Shown: piece after piece, positions 48,501-57,789 of the stretch | How the letters are laid out: every line of letters starts with the position of its first letter | Numbering within the stretch: the stretch's first letter is position 1 | Assembly (NCBI RefSeq): GCF_905220565.1 | Contig: NC_059405.1 | Span: 14,710,081-14,774,080, forward strand | DNA from: Melitaea cinxia | Taxonomy: Eukaryota > Arthropoda > Insecta > Lepidoptera > Nymphalidae | DNA: 64,000 nt | Reading direction: 5' to 3' | Notes under the pieces: model-generated | The model's database searches: none | The model's input: the letters and a program-made list of their open reading frames with translations, nothing else | What the model was told of the DNA's origin: nothing | Position numbers and translations under genes: made by a program

Positions 48501-51500
48501 AAATAGCCTGTACAAAGTACCCATACATATGAACATATTTGCAGAACCACAAAAGAATTTCTGGCTAAGCAAATGAAGTAAAATACGAATGGAAAAGGGG
48601 GAAAGAAAAGTTCTGTCGATATTCTCACTATAAATATTTAGGGCAGTTACAGCTATTTAGCGATTTTCTGTAACTGTGTAATATAAATGTCTCATATTAT
48701 TGTATAGTGCTATGTAAAGTTAATAACTGTGTATGCATATAAATTTATAATTTGAATATGTTAGAAATTTAAATTATCAATCTATCAGCACTAAAATATC
48801 AAGCATTATCAAGCATTGCAATGACTGTATAAACAGAGATAAAAACACGTATTGTTCATCTATTGCAACACTTGCACAAAATAATCAAATATACAAACAC
48901 ACATCTGTACAATATCACAATGAATAATCCTAGACTGTGTATTATTTATTTACTAGTTCATAAGATCTTAAGGTTTTTTTTTAAATAGAAATACATATAA
49001 ATTCTATATAATTATATTAATCTTCTATATATATATATATATATATATAATATAATATAAATCTTGTGTCACGACGTTTCTCCCGGCTAATCTCTGAAAC
49101 TACTCGACCGATTTTAATGAAATTTTACTCAGATATGTAACGTTGTTCAACCTATAATATATGATTTTTTAACTTAGTATATTTTTTTCTAGGTTCTAGC
49201 AGTCCGCTGTGTATATGGTACATATCCATCTCGCCTCCTTGATCTCTGGGACCTGTATGACGAATGTAAGGGCTCAGAGAACGACAACCCAGCTATATTA
49301 CCGATCGATCAACAGTACATCGTACTGGAGTTGGCCAACGCAGGGCAGGATTTAGAGAGCTACCAGTTTAACAACGCTGAACAGGCTTATGCGTTATTTA
49401 AACAGGTAATTATTTTTGTTATACAGACTTTGTAGTGTGGTTTTTGCCTTAATTGTTTTTTTTTTTTTTTTATTACCTGTTTAGGGTTATTCATAAATTA
49501 AGTTACACTAATTTCATGATTTTTTTTACGATCCTGTCCTAGTCACAGTTATGAGACTCGCTATTCTCCTATTGTGACATTGTGAAATTATTAGATTAAA
49601 ACCTCAGTATCCACATTTTTTTAAATGAGAATCCATTTAAATTAGATTCAATGAAATCAACATCAATCAAAAATAGGTATGAAAAATTTATTAAGTATTA
49701 CGAGTTAGAATACCGTTTTTTAATACTAACTATAAGATATTTTTAGTGATGACACAAAAATTTTGACCCTTTCTTATCACATAACACATTATGTCAAGCC
49801 TCTTAAAATGTGACGAAAATTTACGGATGGCAACATATTTGTAACACGAGTAGGCAAACAAAAAGCTTCAATATTAATATTAAATTTTAACAATAATCTA
49901 AAACATAAATATTGGCTACTAAGAGAATTATGCCCGGAGAGATATATGAAATATAATATCATTTTGTTTGCCAGGTCTTTTTATGTTGTTTTTTGTTTAT
50001 ATGTATTAAATTTTTATCAAAAGCTAACAATTCATTGTACTTGATATAGAAAACAACACAAAAAACTGTGGTATTTTATTTGAGATTAATATTGATAAAA
50101 GTGTAAAGTTTCCGAAATTGTTGCTATGTGTGCTAGCATTTTTAATAGAAATGTATGTTTGACATTGATAACCTTTTGAAGATATATTTATATTATTTTA
50201 AAGCAAAAGGTCATTCACTCAAACACTGAGTTATCCCAATATTAGGTAAACTTTGTTATTTCTAGACATAGAAAATGTATGAAAGTTTGTTTACAAATAA
50301 ATTGTTTCACCATTTTTGGAATTAAATGTTAGAGAATTAAAAGTATTGTTTGATATTTTAAATTTTAACCAACACATTTATTTAGTTAGTAGGGATTAAT
50401 TTACTTCATAGGGTTCCGTTAACCTTATTCACAGGCCAACAATATAAAAAAAATAAAATAATAATAAGTGATTGTGTCCTTAGTTAGCCTGTTAGCTCTG
50501 TTACTATTTACCAGTTTATAGCTGTGGTAGTGGTAGTAAATAGTGATAATTTATTAATTATCTAATTATTAATTTAATTTGAGAGATTTACGAAAAGTGT
50601 GATCAGGCGAGGCGAACGAAAGTCGAGTGGGAGATATAAGTTAGATGGAGCTAAAGAGGTTTTATTTCAGTTGTGTGGTCTAAAGCACACTTGTTTTTTT
50701 TTTTTAATTTTTTTTCTTTCAGCGTTTGTCTGCATGGAGTTGTGACTATTTCGGAAGATGAGTGAACGTCTAGTATCAAGTTTACAATTCTTGACTAGAT
50801 TTTCACTTATCCTCTGCGGTAGTCGAGCCTGCTTTTTGTGGTTTTTTTTTTTATATTTTTATGTTGCATGATTTTTTTTTGTTGTTGTTTTTATAATTGA
50901 ATATTTGTTGATTGTTTTTGTTTTTAAATGATTCACGTATAGATTTTTTATATTAGAACATCTACTCAAGTTTGCCGAGTCTATGAATTTACTTAGTCTT
51001 TATCTTATTTATTTTGATCTAGTATTGCACTTCTTGAATTTGTTTGAAAATATCGTCGTGAATTTTAACCAAAAGTAGGTTAAAATTCTGACTGATAAAA
51101 AAAATTTCAAGCAAAAATTAAAAAAAAAAAATTATTTACTACAGTAGAACCTTGTTAAAACCCAAGAGAACCACAAAATATTTTATGTTATAGGGTTTTT
51201 AATTTATCTATGGTATACATTAGGGATGAGTCAATACATATATCACTAGTTTCTCTTTTTACTCGAATGCGCCAGATAAAATTATAAATTAAATTTCATT
51301 CTTTGAACCCATTTTACTAACTTTTATCACAGAGTACCGTGGTGTTTCATGCACAGTATTCAAAAAGTAACGTTCCGAGTTAGTTGTTGCCCTAACAGCT
51401 TAAAATTAATATATAATATAATAAATACCAAGGCGTTCGTGCAACGGTCACAGCACTGGTTTGTGGCTGTTGCAGTGGAGGTTGCGGGTTCGATCCCCGC

Positions 51501-54085
51501 ACATGACAAGCATTTGTATTGGCCATACAGATGTTTGCAGTGTTTTGAGTATTTGTACAGTCGTCGTGGGTCTCCCCACCGTGCCTCGGCAATTACGTTA
51601 AGCCGGTCGGTGCCGGTTTTTATCATGTACACCTGATGGAAAATATCTGTCAACCCGTTTTGGAGCAGCGTAATGGATTAAGCTCTGATCCTTCTCCTAC
51701 ATCTGGGTCATCTACTGGATCATGAGGCCTATTCTCGACAGTGGAATATTACAGGCTGAAGCGTTGCGTTATAATAAATAAAAAGCGTTTATTCGGACAT
51801 CAGATTTACAATTATGTATATACATCTTATATAAAATTCTCGTGTCACAATGTTAGTTACAATACTCCTCCGAAACGGCTGGACCGATTTTTATAAAATT
51901 TCGTGTGCATATTAGGTAGGTCTGAGAATCGGCCAACATCTATTTCTCATACCCTTAAGTTATAGGGATTGGGGCTTAGAAGTAACAATAATTTAATGCT
52001 ATTCCAAAAATAATATTATTTTGCACATTTTAAAACTGCAGTTTATAATATAGAGCTTGGTCATATCTTGGTCATAGTAAATGAGGGCTAATACTGATAA
52101 TTTAAATTTAAGTTAGAGAGTGTGTTGTAATATATGTATGTTTTTGACTTTAACGGGAATGGAGGAGGAGAGAGTATATTTTTTTAAATAATAGATATTG
52201 AAGTAAAATTTTTCTAAGCACTCTTGACTTTGGGAGTAAGCTGGTGAATGCGTGACGAGAGCGTTACCGAAGTTGAGAGAGAAGTATAAGTTAAATGTAG
52301 CTAAAGAAGTTTTACTTCAATCATGTGCTCTATAGCATATTCGTTTTTTTTTTTTTATATTTTGCAGGTTTGAGTTATCAAGGTTCTACTGTATATGGTG
52401 AAGAAATATCTCAGTTATATTCTCTTCATTTCTTCCTCTCGATAGAAGAAGGATCTTCTTCCAGCAGTGGGAGATTTTATATTGATTACGCTTAATTTAA
52501 TTGAGTTTTTTAATATTCTCAGGTGGCATTTGGCCTAGCGGTCGCTGAAGAGGCTTACCAATTTGAACATCGTGATCTTCACTGGGGAAACGTACTTATA
52601 TCACCTACAGATCAAAAGGTAAATGACCTGTTAATATAAATATTATTATTATAAAAATTTGACACATTATCGGTACATGAACGATAAGCAGATGAAAGTT
52701 GAGAGGTTCGCAAGCATCAAATGTGTGAAGTTGAAATAGTTACATTTATTGAAAATTTTCGACTTTTGGTGCAATTTTTTTTTGATTTGGAGATAGACCT
52801 CAATAGACTTCGGTAAAAAAAAAATGTGAACAGTGCGATAATGGGGCAAAGAAACTAATCCATGCCATAATCTTCGTTGTAATGACCAATTTATTTATCA
52901 ATCGTGTGACGCGTCGACGTCTTATCTCGACCACTTAGCGAGACAGTGCTGCCCAGCCTCACACACATGCATATATACTCTTTTGTTTAATGTTCAAACT
53001 TATAATTGAAATTAATTTTGGTCGAATTCCAACCATTGGGCGATCACTAGTTTGAATAAATGTATTTATTTCCAGTACGCGACATTCGTGATCCGCGGTC
53101 GCGTGTACCGCGTGGCCAGACGCGGGGTGGCTGCGTCTCTAATCGACTACTCGCTATCCCGGGCGTCCCTTAGACTCCCCAGTGGCACGGCAGAGCTGTA
53201 CAACGATTTGTCCACCGACGATTCTCTGTTTGATGCCGTGGGCGACTACCAGTTTGAGGTTTACCGCCTGATGAGGGATAAGCTTGGGTTAGTTTATTGG
53301 AATTATCTTTTTTATTGACACCTGCTACACCACTAGCAAACAACAAAACAACATGTTGCCTACCTACCCCCGGCCTTCCTCAGAAGTTCTCTATCTTACT
53401 CACCACAGGAATACAACAATACATGAAAATAGTGTTATTTACCTATGATTGTAAGGTCGAGGTACTTCTCCAGTCAGACTGCCCCAGATTTTAAGCAGGA
53501 AATGTCCTAAAAACTAAAATTGCTAGACTTCAGTCTCCTTCCTTTGCTGAACCTTCACAGTTTAATTTTCGTAATAATATACTATATTAGAGCTGTTGTT
53601 AATTAAAACCTACAGTGTAAAAATGATAAAGATGTGTGGATTTTGTAGCGTTGTATTTCATGTAAGATGTTACCACTTTTATAAAACTTTTTTTTAAAGA
53701 GTGGACGGAGATTCTTTTTGGTTCTTCGCTGCAGAATCTACATTCCAGATCAGTTGTAGCTTCGCTTTTGACGATGATGAATTAATTAAGAAGCATAAAT
53801 TGATGATTAGAGCATGCTTTAGAAGCCTATTTGAAAAGTGGTTTTTCACTTTGACTAAATACTAATTTCTTTTTTTGTTACAGTAACGATTGGAAGAACT
53901 TTGAACCATACACAAACATTCTCTGGTTGCATTACACTGTTGATAAAATGATAACGTCCCTTCGTTACTCAAGAACAAATACTAAGATTCACAAGCACTA
54001 TATAGCAAAGCTGAAAGAAATAAAAAATCGTGTATTGGACTACGGCAGTGCTGTCCAGTACGTTCTAACTGACAACGATCTGTAA
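33563..54085 (+). CDS. Haspin: Haspin, histone H3 Thr3 kinase (12 coding exons)
   Basis: Coding exons: 33563-33933, 34145-34218, 34307-36478, 36683-36765, 36834-36891, 37830-38022, 44319-44495, 45574-45691, 49193-49405, 52523-52618, 53076-53287, 53884-54085; 3969 nt, 1322 aa, phases consistent throughout. Residues 1-~970 are a poorly conserved, Ser/Asn/Asp-rich tail coded mostly by one 2.2-kb exon with three 46-residue repeats (498-635). The kinase domain starts near 984: glycine loop I-G-E-G-V-Y-G-E-V (992-1000), VLK lysine at 1014, catalytic H-R-D-L-H-W-G-N (1169-1176, with Asp1171 and Asn1176), the atypical D-Y-S-L-S-R replacing DFG (Asp1209), and D-Y-Q-F-E-V-Y-R-L-M. DLHWGN and DYxLSR are diagnostic of haspin. 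The enzyme phosphorylates H3 Thr3 in mitosis, which docks the chromosomal passenger complex at centromeres. All catalytic residues are present. The intron 38023-44318 holds a complete antisense LINE. Human haspin is ~800 aa; the excess is in the tail. Confidence 0.95.
35353..35766 (+). repeat. Three tandem 138-bp (46-aa) repeats inside haspin exon 3
   Basis: In-frame units start at 35353, 35491 and 35629, exactly 138 bp apart (landmark 'gtgatgaaatttgtgaagaa' in each). Each encodes a variant of I-S-x-x-S-I-I-G-D-E-I-C-E-E-N, then S-K-D-D-H-L-Q-N, then S-D-S-N-x-D-V-N-K. Nucleotide identity between units is high, so the duplication is fairly recent. The unit is acidic and Ser-rich, of unknown function. 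Confidence 0.9.
38623..42346 (-). pseudogene. LINE ORF2: endonuclease-reverse transcriptase-RNase H, broken by one frameshift
   Basis: The frame from the ATG at 42346 runs to 40829, and the rest is open in another frame up to the stop at 38623. The shift is at about 40900-40912, between V-P-N-E-W-K-T-Q-I-I and V-L-K-P-G-K-S-P-D-D. Domains: APE-type endonuclease (F-L-Q-W-N-A-R-S-I, A-E-T-W, G-D-F-N-S-H-N, G-S-D-H-F-P-I all kept); reverse transcriptase (F-R-K-G-F-S-T, L-D-I-S-S-A-Y-D-N-V, F-A-D-D-L-V-L-Y); RNase H (T-D-A-S-K, G-E-C, S-D-S-R-S-A, W-I-P-G-H-S-G-I-K-G-N-E); C-terminal zinc motif. Every catalytic motif is recognisable, so the copy is recent but cannot make a full ORF2 protein. Confidence 0.88.
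42297..43718 (-). CDS. LINE ORF1: gag-like zinc-knuckle RNA-binding protein
   Basis: 473 codons, intact. The N-terminal half is Pro/Ser-rich, followed by a segment matching the gag-like domain of I-type LINEs (residues ~90-235). Then come three zinc knuckles: C-F-N-C-C-R-F-G-H-T-K-I-Q-C, C-F-K-C-G-Q-N-H-S-G-D-S-C and C-I-F-C-S-G-N-H-x7-C. The protein would coat element RNA and take it to the target. Its last 50 bases overlap the start of ORF2 in another frame, so ORF2 is probably reached by reinitiation or frameshifting. Confidence 0.85.
   Translation of the reverse strand: MDRNKPPDPPDIHLPSNIQLPSTPTSGFSYTPILTASLSDFNAVENLSRKRPTSNEGSTKEISNKQKRQNEYRIKYTESDIRPFLVHVSRLERDPSSGTTLHPIKFGQFLERMRFSGILRDGVKRVGRNKVSIEFSNAENANNFITSPSVTEHGYAASIPTYNITRMGVVRDIPTDWSPEEIIENLKVPSGIGKIIKARRINKKNMVNGTPEWQPTQSVILTFDGQVLPTRIYCCYTALNVELYKYPTVQCFNCCRFGHTKIQCRSQQRCFKCGQNHSGDSCSVSEGDSLCIFCSGNHFSTNKNCPEFIRQTEIKCVMAEKNVSYVEAAKSFPASYKSYADVSKASPSPSLPYLIPSKSATHPSTTSYKKTVFSNPKSRPITTPGYDKQAHRAILKEFSIPQSENGYALQTDSTNSYDNSATITELLINLLVNLINKNNYSIPDHVASTLISILNNKNGSTQVSTMERSEHPQ
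44146..44295 (+). repeat. LINE-tail-like repeat in haspin intron 6
   Basis: 'tgctggctctacattccgaa', 'tcggtggttcttcacttttc' and 'gcctgtttgaataaaatta' recur in diverged form at 53705-53860. It resembles a widespread 3'-end fragment of a lepidopteran LINE with an AATAAA-like end. It ends just before the acceptor of the 44319 exon. Confidence 0.5.
45825..46175. repeat. AACCGACTTCAA-type repeat in haspin intron 8
   Basis: It holds 'gacgaaaaaatagtcaagta', 'cgttatcaaagattactc' and 'gtactcatcagatctcgatc', and ends 'ttcgaattgagaatcctttt' then 'gaagctggttaaaa', matching the 54.7-kb copy. Another truncated copy in the same intron is at 47100-47330, starting in a long poly(A). Confidence 0.6.
46293..46462. 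mobile_element. GAAGTAAAACTT-family element (copy G)
   Basis: It begins 'aacgagtgtgctttaggcca' and 'gactgaagtaaaaattctta', has the 'ttcgcctcgcccgatctcac' core, and ends 'gtgtaaagaagtacttcaaa'. It is one of the best-preserved copies, in haspin intron 8. Confidence 0.65.
47925..48225 (+). mobile_element. 3' end of an RTE-like LINE or its SINE
   Basis: GC-richer block from 'gctgtgtggttacggcatta' through 'gtcgtaagaggcgactaagg' and 'gaccgatggcgggataacaa' to 'ggaggcctatgtccagcagt'. This is the standard ending of a very common lepidopteran element, usually followed by a short tandem tail. No ORF remains. The same last phrase, altered, ends the SINE at 51.4 kb. Confidence 0.6.
49021..49150. repeat. 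(TA)n and a dispersed-repeat fragment next to haspin exon 9
   Basis: A TA run at about 49027-49049 is followed by 'cttgtgtcacgacgtttctc' and 'ctactcgaccgattttaatg', a fragment related to 51835-51965 ('ctcgtgtcacaatgttagtt', 'acggctggaccgatttttat'). It ends about 45 bp before the exon at 49193. Confidence 0.55.
50583..50706. mobile_element. GAAGTAAAACTT-family element, partial (copy H)
   Basis: Reversed copy: 'tacgaaaagtgtgatcaggc', 'gctaaagaggttttatttca', 'gtggtctaaagcacacttgt' and poly(T). The far end is missing. In haspin intron 9. Confidence 0.6.
51417..51780 (+). mobile_element. tRNA-derived SINE with RTE-like tail
   Basis: The body (51428-51769) starts with a tRNA-like head: an A-box-like 'gcaacggtcacagcactgg' and a B box 'ggttcgatcc' inside a perfect T-arm (gcggg-ttcgatc-cccgc) at about 51486-51502. 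The 3' part has 'gaggcctattctcgacagtg' and 'attacaggctgaag', similar to the RTE-type end at 48.2 kb. An 11-bp direct repeat 'tataataaata' at 51417-51427 and 51770-51780 is a plausible TSD, though AT-rich. A short intron-located ORF over it is not coding. Confidence 0.75.
52200..52350. mobile_element. GAAGTAAAACTT-family element (copy I)
   Basis: Both ends are present: 'gaagtaaaatttttctaagc' and 'gctaaagaagttttacttca', followed by 'tgtgctctatagcatattcg' and poly(T). In haspin intron 9, about 170 bp before the exon at 52523. Confidence 0.65.
53320..53870. repeat. Two repeat fragments filling haspin intron 11
   Basis: 53320-53515 matches the SINE-like tail at 6.9-7.1 kb ('cttactcaccacaggaa', 'aaggtcgaggtacttctcca'). 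53700-53860 matches the LINE-tail-like repeat at 44.1-44.3 kb ('gaatctacattccagatcag', 'agaagcctatttgaaaagtg'). The intron is almost entirely made of repeats. Confidence 0.6.
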
Positions 54086-54358
54086 AACGAATTAGATGAA
54101 CAAAATTAACCTCAATTGTAATTTAAATGTATTTATCAAGTTTTATCATTCAAAATGGGTGACATTACACTAAGCACTATTTGCAATTGTTATAAAAGTA
54201 ATACAGACACGATCATTATAAATGTATATAGAAATGTTTGCTTCGGTAAATTTTTTGTAGTAGTTTACATTAAAGGAATTATATATGACATTGTTATCAC
54301 ATTAATACAGTTTCAGCAGAGTGGGGCCTTCTTAGATAAGGTAGTGCCTTTGATCACA

Positions 54359-54364
54359 AATAAA
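54359..54364 (+). terminator. Candidate polyadenylation signal of haspin
   Basis: AATAAA lies about 275 bp after the haspin stop codon (54083-54085). The ORF 54155-54430 across it shows no domain and is probably just open 3'UTR. Confidence 0.4.
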
Positions 54365-54504
54365 TTCATATTCTATCAGCTAATGTGTTGTTTCATTCCT
54401 TATATTAATTCTGAGGGAAGTAGTAGTTAGATAAGTATTCTATGATTATACCTGAGGAAAATTTTTCTAATGCTATTTTTCCTTTGGTGTTGAAATATTT
54501 TATC

Positions 54505-54660
54505 TATACTTCTGTACTAATATTATAAAGAGGTAAAAGTTTATAACTTTGTATGTAGGGGGTAATCTTCGCAAATACTGACGCGATCATGAAAATTCTT
54601 TCACTAACAAAAAGCTACACTATTCAGGAGTGACATAGGCGATATTTTATTGTAATTTAA
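54505..54660 (+). repeat. 'actaatattataaag' dispersed repeat
   Basis: From 'tactaatattataaagaggt' to 'ggagtgacataggcgatatt'. It has the style of a short common lepidopteran repeat. No second full copy is in the window. Confidence 0.45.
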
Positions 54661-54699
54661 CAAAAAATTCAGTAAATAAGAATAATTGTTTGCTCGCAA

Positions 54700-55440
54700 A
54701 CGAAAAAAAACCGACTTCAATTACATCGACGAGTAATACAACGTAGATCGACGAAAAAATAGTCAAGTAACTAGGCGTTATCAAAGATTACTCAAAAAGT
54801 AGTTATCAGATCTCAATAAAATTTATATGTGACCACATGACAAACACCAGCTTTCGATTAAATTAAAAATTATTAAAATCGGTACACCCAGTAAAAAGTT
54901 ATTGCGGATTTTCAAGAAATTCCCTCAATTTCTCTGGGATCCCATCATCAGATCCTGGTTTCCTTATCATGGTACTAAATTAGGGATATCTTCTTTCCAA
55001 CAAAAAAAGAATTATCAAAATCGGTACACTCAGTAAAAAGTTGTTGTGGATTTTCAAGAGTTTCCCTCGATTTCTCTGGGATACCATCATCAGATCCTGG
55101 TTTCCTTATTATGGTACTAAACTAGGGATATCTCCTTTCCAACAAAAAAAAAAATATATATCAAAATCGGTACATCCAGTAGAAAGTTATGCGGTATAAT
55201 ACAACGTAGGTCGACGAAAAAAGCGTCAAGTAAAAACCCATTATTAGATATAACTCGAAAAGTAGTTGTTAGATCTCAAATAAATTTAAATGGGACCAAT
55301 TGGCACACCACCTTTCGATTAAAAGAAAATTTGTCGAAATCGGTCCACACGGTCAAAGGTTCTGATGTAACATACATAAAAAAATAAAAAAAATACAGTC
55401 GAATTGAGAACCTCCTCCTTTTTTGGAAGTCCGTTAAAAA
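54700..55440. mobile_element. Long copy of the AACCGACTTCAA inverted-end family with internal duplication
   Basis: The ends are 'aaccgacttcaattacatcg' (left) and 'gaattgagaacctcctcctt' + 'ttggaagtccgtt' (right). Two diverged internal units of about 125 bp start at about 54905 and 55032, each with 'ggattttcaaga', 'ccctcaatttctctgggat'-like text, 'catcatcagatcctggtttc' and 'ctagggatatct'-like text. Both halves also carry 'aaaatcggtaca' and 'gacgaaaaaa'. No transposase ORF, so non-autonomous. Confidence 0.65.
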
Positions 55441-55737
55441 GATTAAAATATATCAAAATGGTAAATAAACTAGCGCCATCTATCGCTATTAGAAATCAAT
55501 TTATTAGTCTTTCGAAGTTATTAATTTAGTCTTAGTCTATCGACGACGTTTTCTCGATTTTTGATAGATGGCGTTGGAGCAACATATTATTTAAGTGCTA
55601 TAAAATTTGTTCTTTAAATAAAGTATGTTATTTGGTTCTGTAATTTAAAATGAATACACGGGAGCAACATATTATTTATTTAAGTGCTATAAAATTTGTT
55701 CTTTAAAAGTATGTTATTTGGTTAATATAACAATAAT

Positions 55738-56760
55738 TAACGCCCAACGAAGTGGGCACGGGTCGGCAGTCACTACATAGTATAAAACAAAGTCGCTTTT
55801 TCTGTCCTTGCACATGTATGTACGCTTAAATCTTTAAATCTACGCAACGTATTTTGATGCGGATTTTAATAGATAGAGTGATTGAAGAGGAAGGTTTATG
55901 TATAATAACAACCATTAAACACACCTAATCAGTCTCGATTGTTATTTCTTCATAAAAAAATTAATACTCTGGAGATAGACACGGACTGAAAGTCTCTTGA
56001 TTTTGTTTTAATTTGTGTTGTCTTTTGCACGAGCATTACGTATTAAAATGATGTTAATATACCTACCTATGACAGACATGGAAAAAATAACCTACCCATT
56101 CAATATTACTCTCCGTTGAATTGCCACTACTACAAATAGCATTGTTTGATTTCTGAAATATATCTCATTTTAGTGTCCCCAAAAGTGTATGTGTTCGATT
56201 CTCTCAAAATCTACTGAACGGATTTTCATGCTGTTTCACCAATGGAGAGAGGGCTTCAAGAGGAAGGCTTACGGAACGGCTAAACCGATTATGATGAGAG
56301 TTTCACTGGAAGTTTGCCGGGAAAACTTTGTGTCACACTGATTCCAACGCGGGCGAAGCCGCGGGCACAGCTAGTTTATTTATATGATCAGCGGAAATTA
56401 AAATGCTTCTAATGATAACTCATTTGTTGATATGACAAGTAATTTGGTTGATATGAGGGAACAAATGTACATACATACATAGACTGATGTAACATGTAAT
56501 AACAAAAAAAAATCGACGTCAGCATTATATCAACGAGTAATAAAATGAGAACAACATCAACGTAAGTGGTGGTACAGATAGCTATACGCATTATTAGGCG
56601 TGACTCATCATATCACACTCAAAATTTAACGAAATGACAAACACCAGCTTTCGAATAAAAAAAAATCTGTACATCCAGTAAAAATTTATGAGTACAACAC
56701 ATAAAAAAAGCACAGTCGAATTGAACCTTCTCGTTTTTGAACTCCTTATTTTGAAGTTAA
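55738..56760. repeat. Cluster of three older repeats
   Basis: 55738-55925 is a reversed copy of the 24.85-kb repeat ('cgaagtgggcacgggtcggc', 'acaaagtcgctttttctgtc'). 56165-56375 is a reversed copy of the 21.7-kb repeat, ending 'cgggcgaagccgcgggcaca'. 56503-56757 is a truncated AACCGACTTCAA-type copy. The DNA between them, and on to 57642, is AT-rich with nothing else I can support. Confidence 0.6.
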
Positions 56761-57789
56761 AATTGTGGTTATTATTATTACCATCTTCTAAGGTCTAAAC
56801 GTTATGAAGGTATCTGGCTTTAATATTAGTTACGCAATAGATAATGACTTAAAAACAGACAACTATAATTCACTGAGATACTTTGCTGTATATCCCTTTT
56901 AGACAAAAAATAATTAATTATCTAAGTCGGATAATCTATTAATAACTAAAATATAGGTAAATAAACAAAAAACAGTACAGAAGAATGTTAAAACTTCTCC
57001 TTTCTATAAATGGCAAGCGATAAGTAATTAGAATTATATGAATCTGCTGAACGGCATATTCGGTTTTAAAGCAGAATTCAAAGTTACAGGCGATACGGTC
57101 ATTCAAATCTATTTCCAATTATAACATTTACTACATTCTCATCTGAAATAACTACGAGTATATTTTTCCGTGCAGCTATTTTAATAGAATAAATACCTTT
57201 GATGCTGATAAAAATCATATTGGAATAAGGACATGTACACATTTCGAATTCAATAATAAAATATAATAGCTTGGAACACATACCAATCTCTGCATATTTT
57301 AAAACTTTAATAAAATTTAAAGTTAATACTTTTTATTATAAATAAAAATTTATTTAAATACAATTTGCAAGAGATGTAAGTGATTTCTTTTATAGTTTTA
57401 GTCGTATATGAAAGCAAGCATTACGATTGTTTTTAATTGATACGTTTTGAATGTGTCAGCCTTGTATATTAGCCTTAAATAACTTTTTTGTTATAATCTT
57501 GTGAGTAATATTATTAGCCGGAGTAAAAACACATTATTTTCGGTTTTTTCTCATTTCTTGGATCATATTAATTTAATCTGATACAGCTGAAGCCTTTGCC
57601 TCACCCAGCATTACGATAAAAAAATATAAACTGTCAAAGTCTAACCAGTTTTCATCAGAATTCTACGGAAAAAAAGCGCGGGAACTTTGAAGTGAAAAGG
57701 CGGTCTTTTTTTTTCAAAAATATTTTATTAATTTTATAATTCATTCACTGGAGTTTTTTATAAATAAATACTTATAAATTAATCAAGAG

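Noticed and set aside
51428..51510. Possible tRNA gene
   Set aside because: It has a good T-arm and B box, but no matching acceptor stem and it continues into a 340-bp SINE body; it is a tRNA-derived SINE head.
54155..54430. 91-codon ORF after haspin
   Set aside because: It lies in the probable haspin 3'UTR, overlaps a polyadenylation signal and has no recognisable features.
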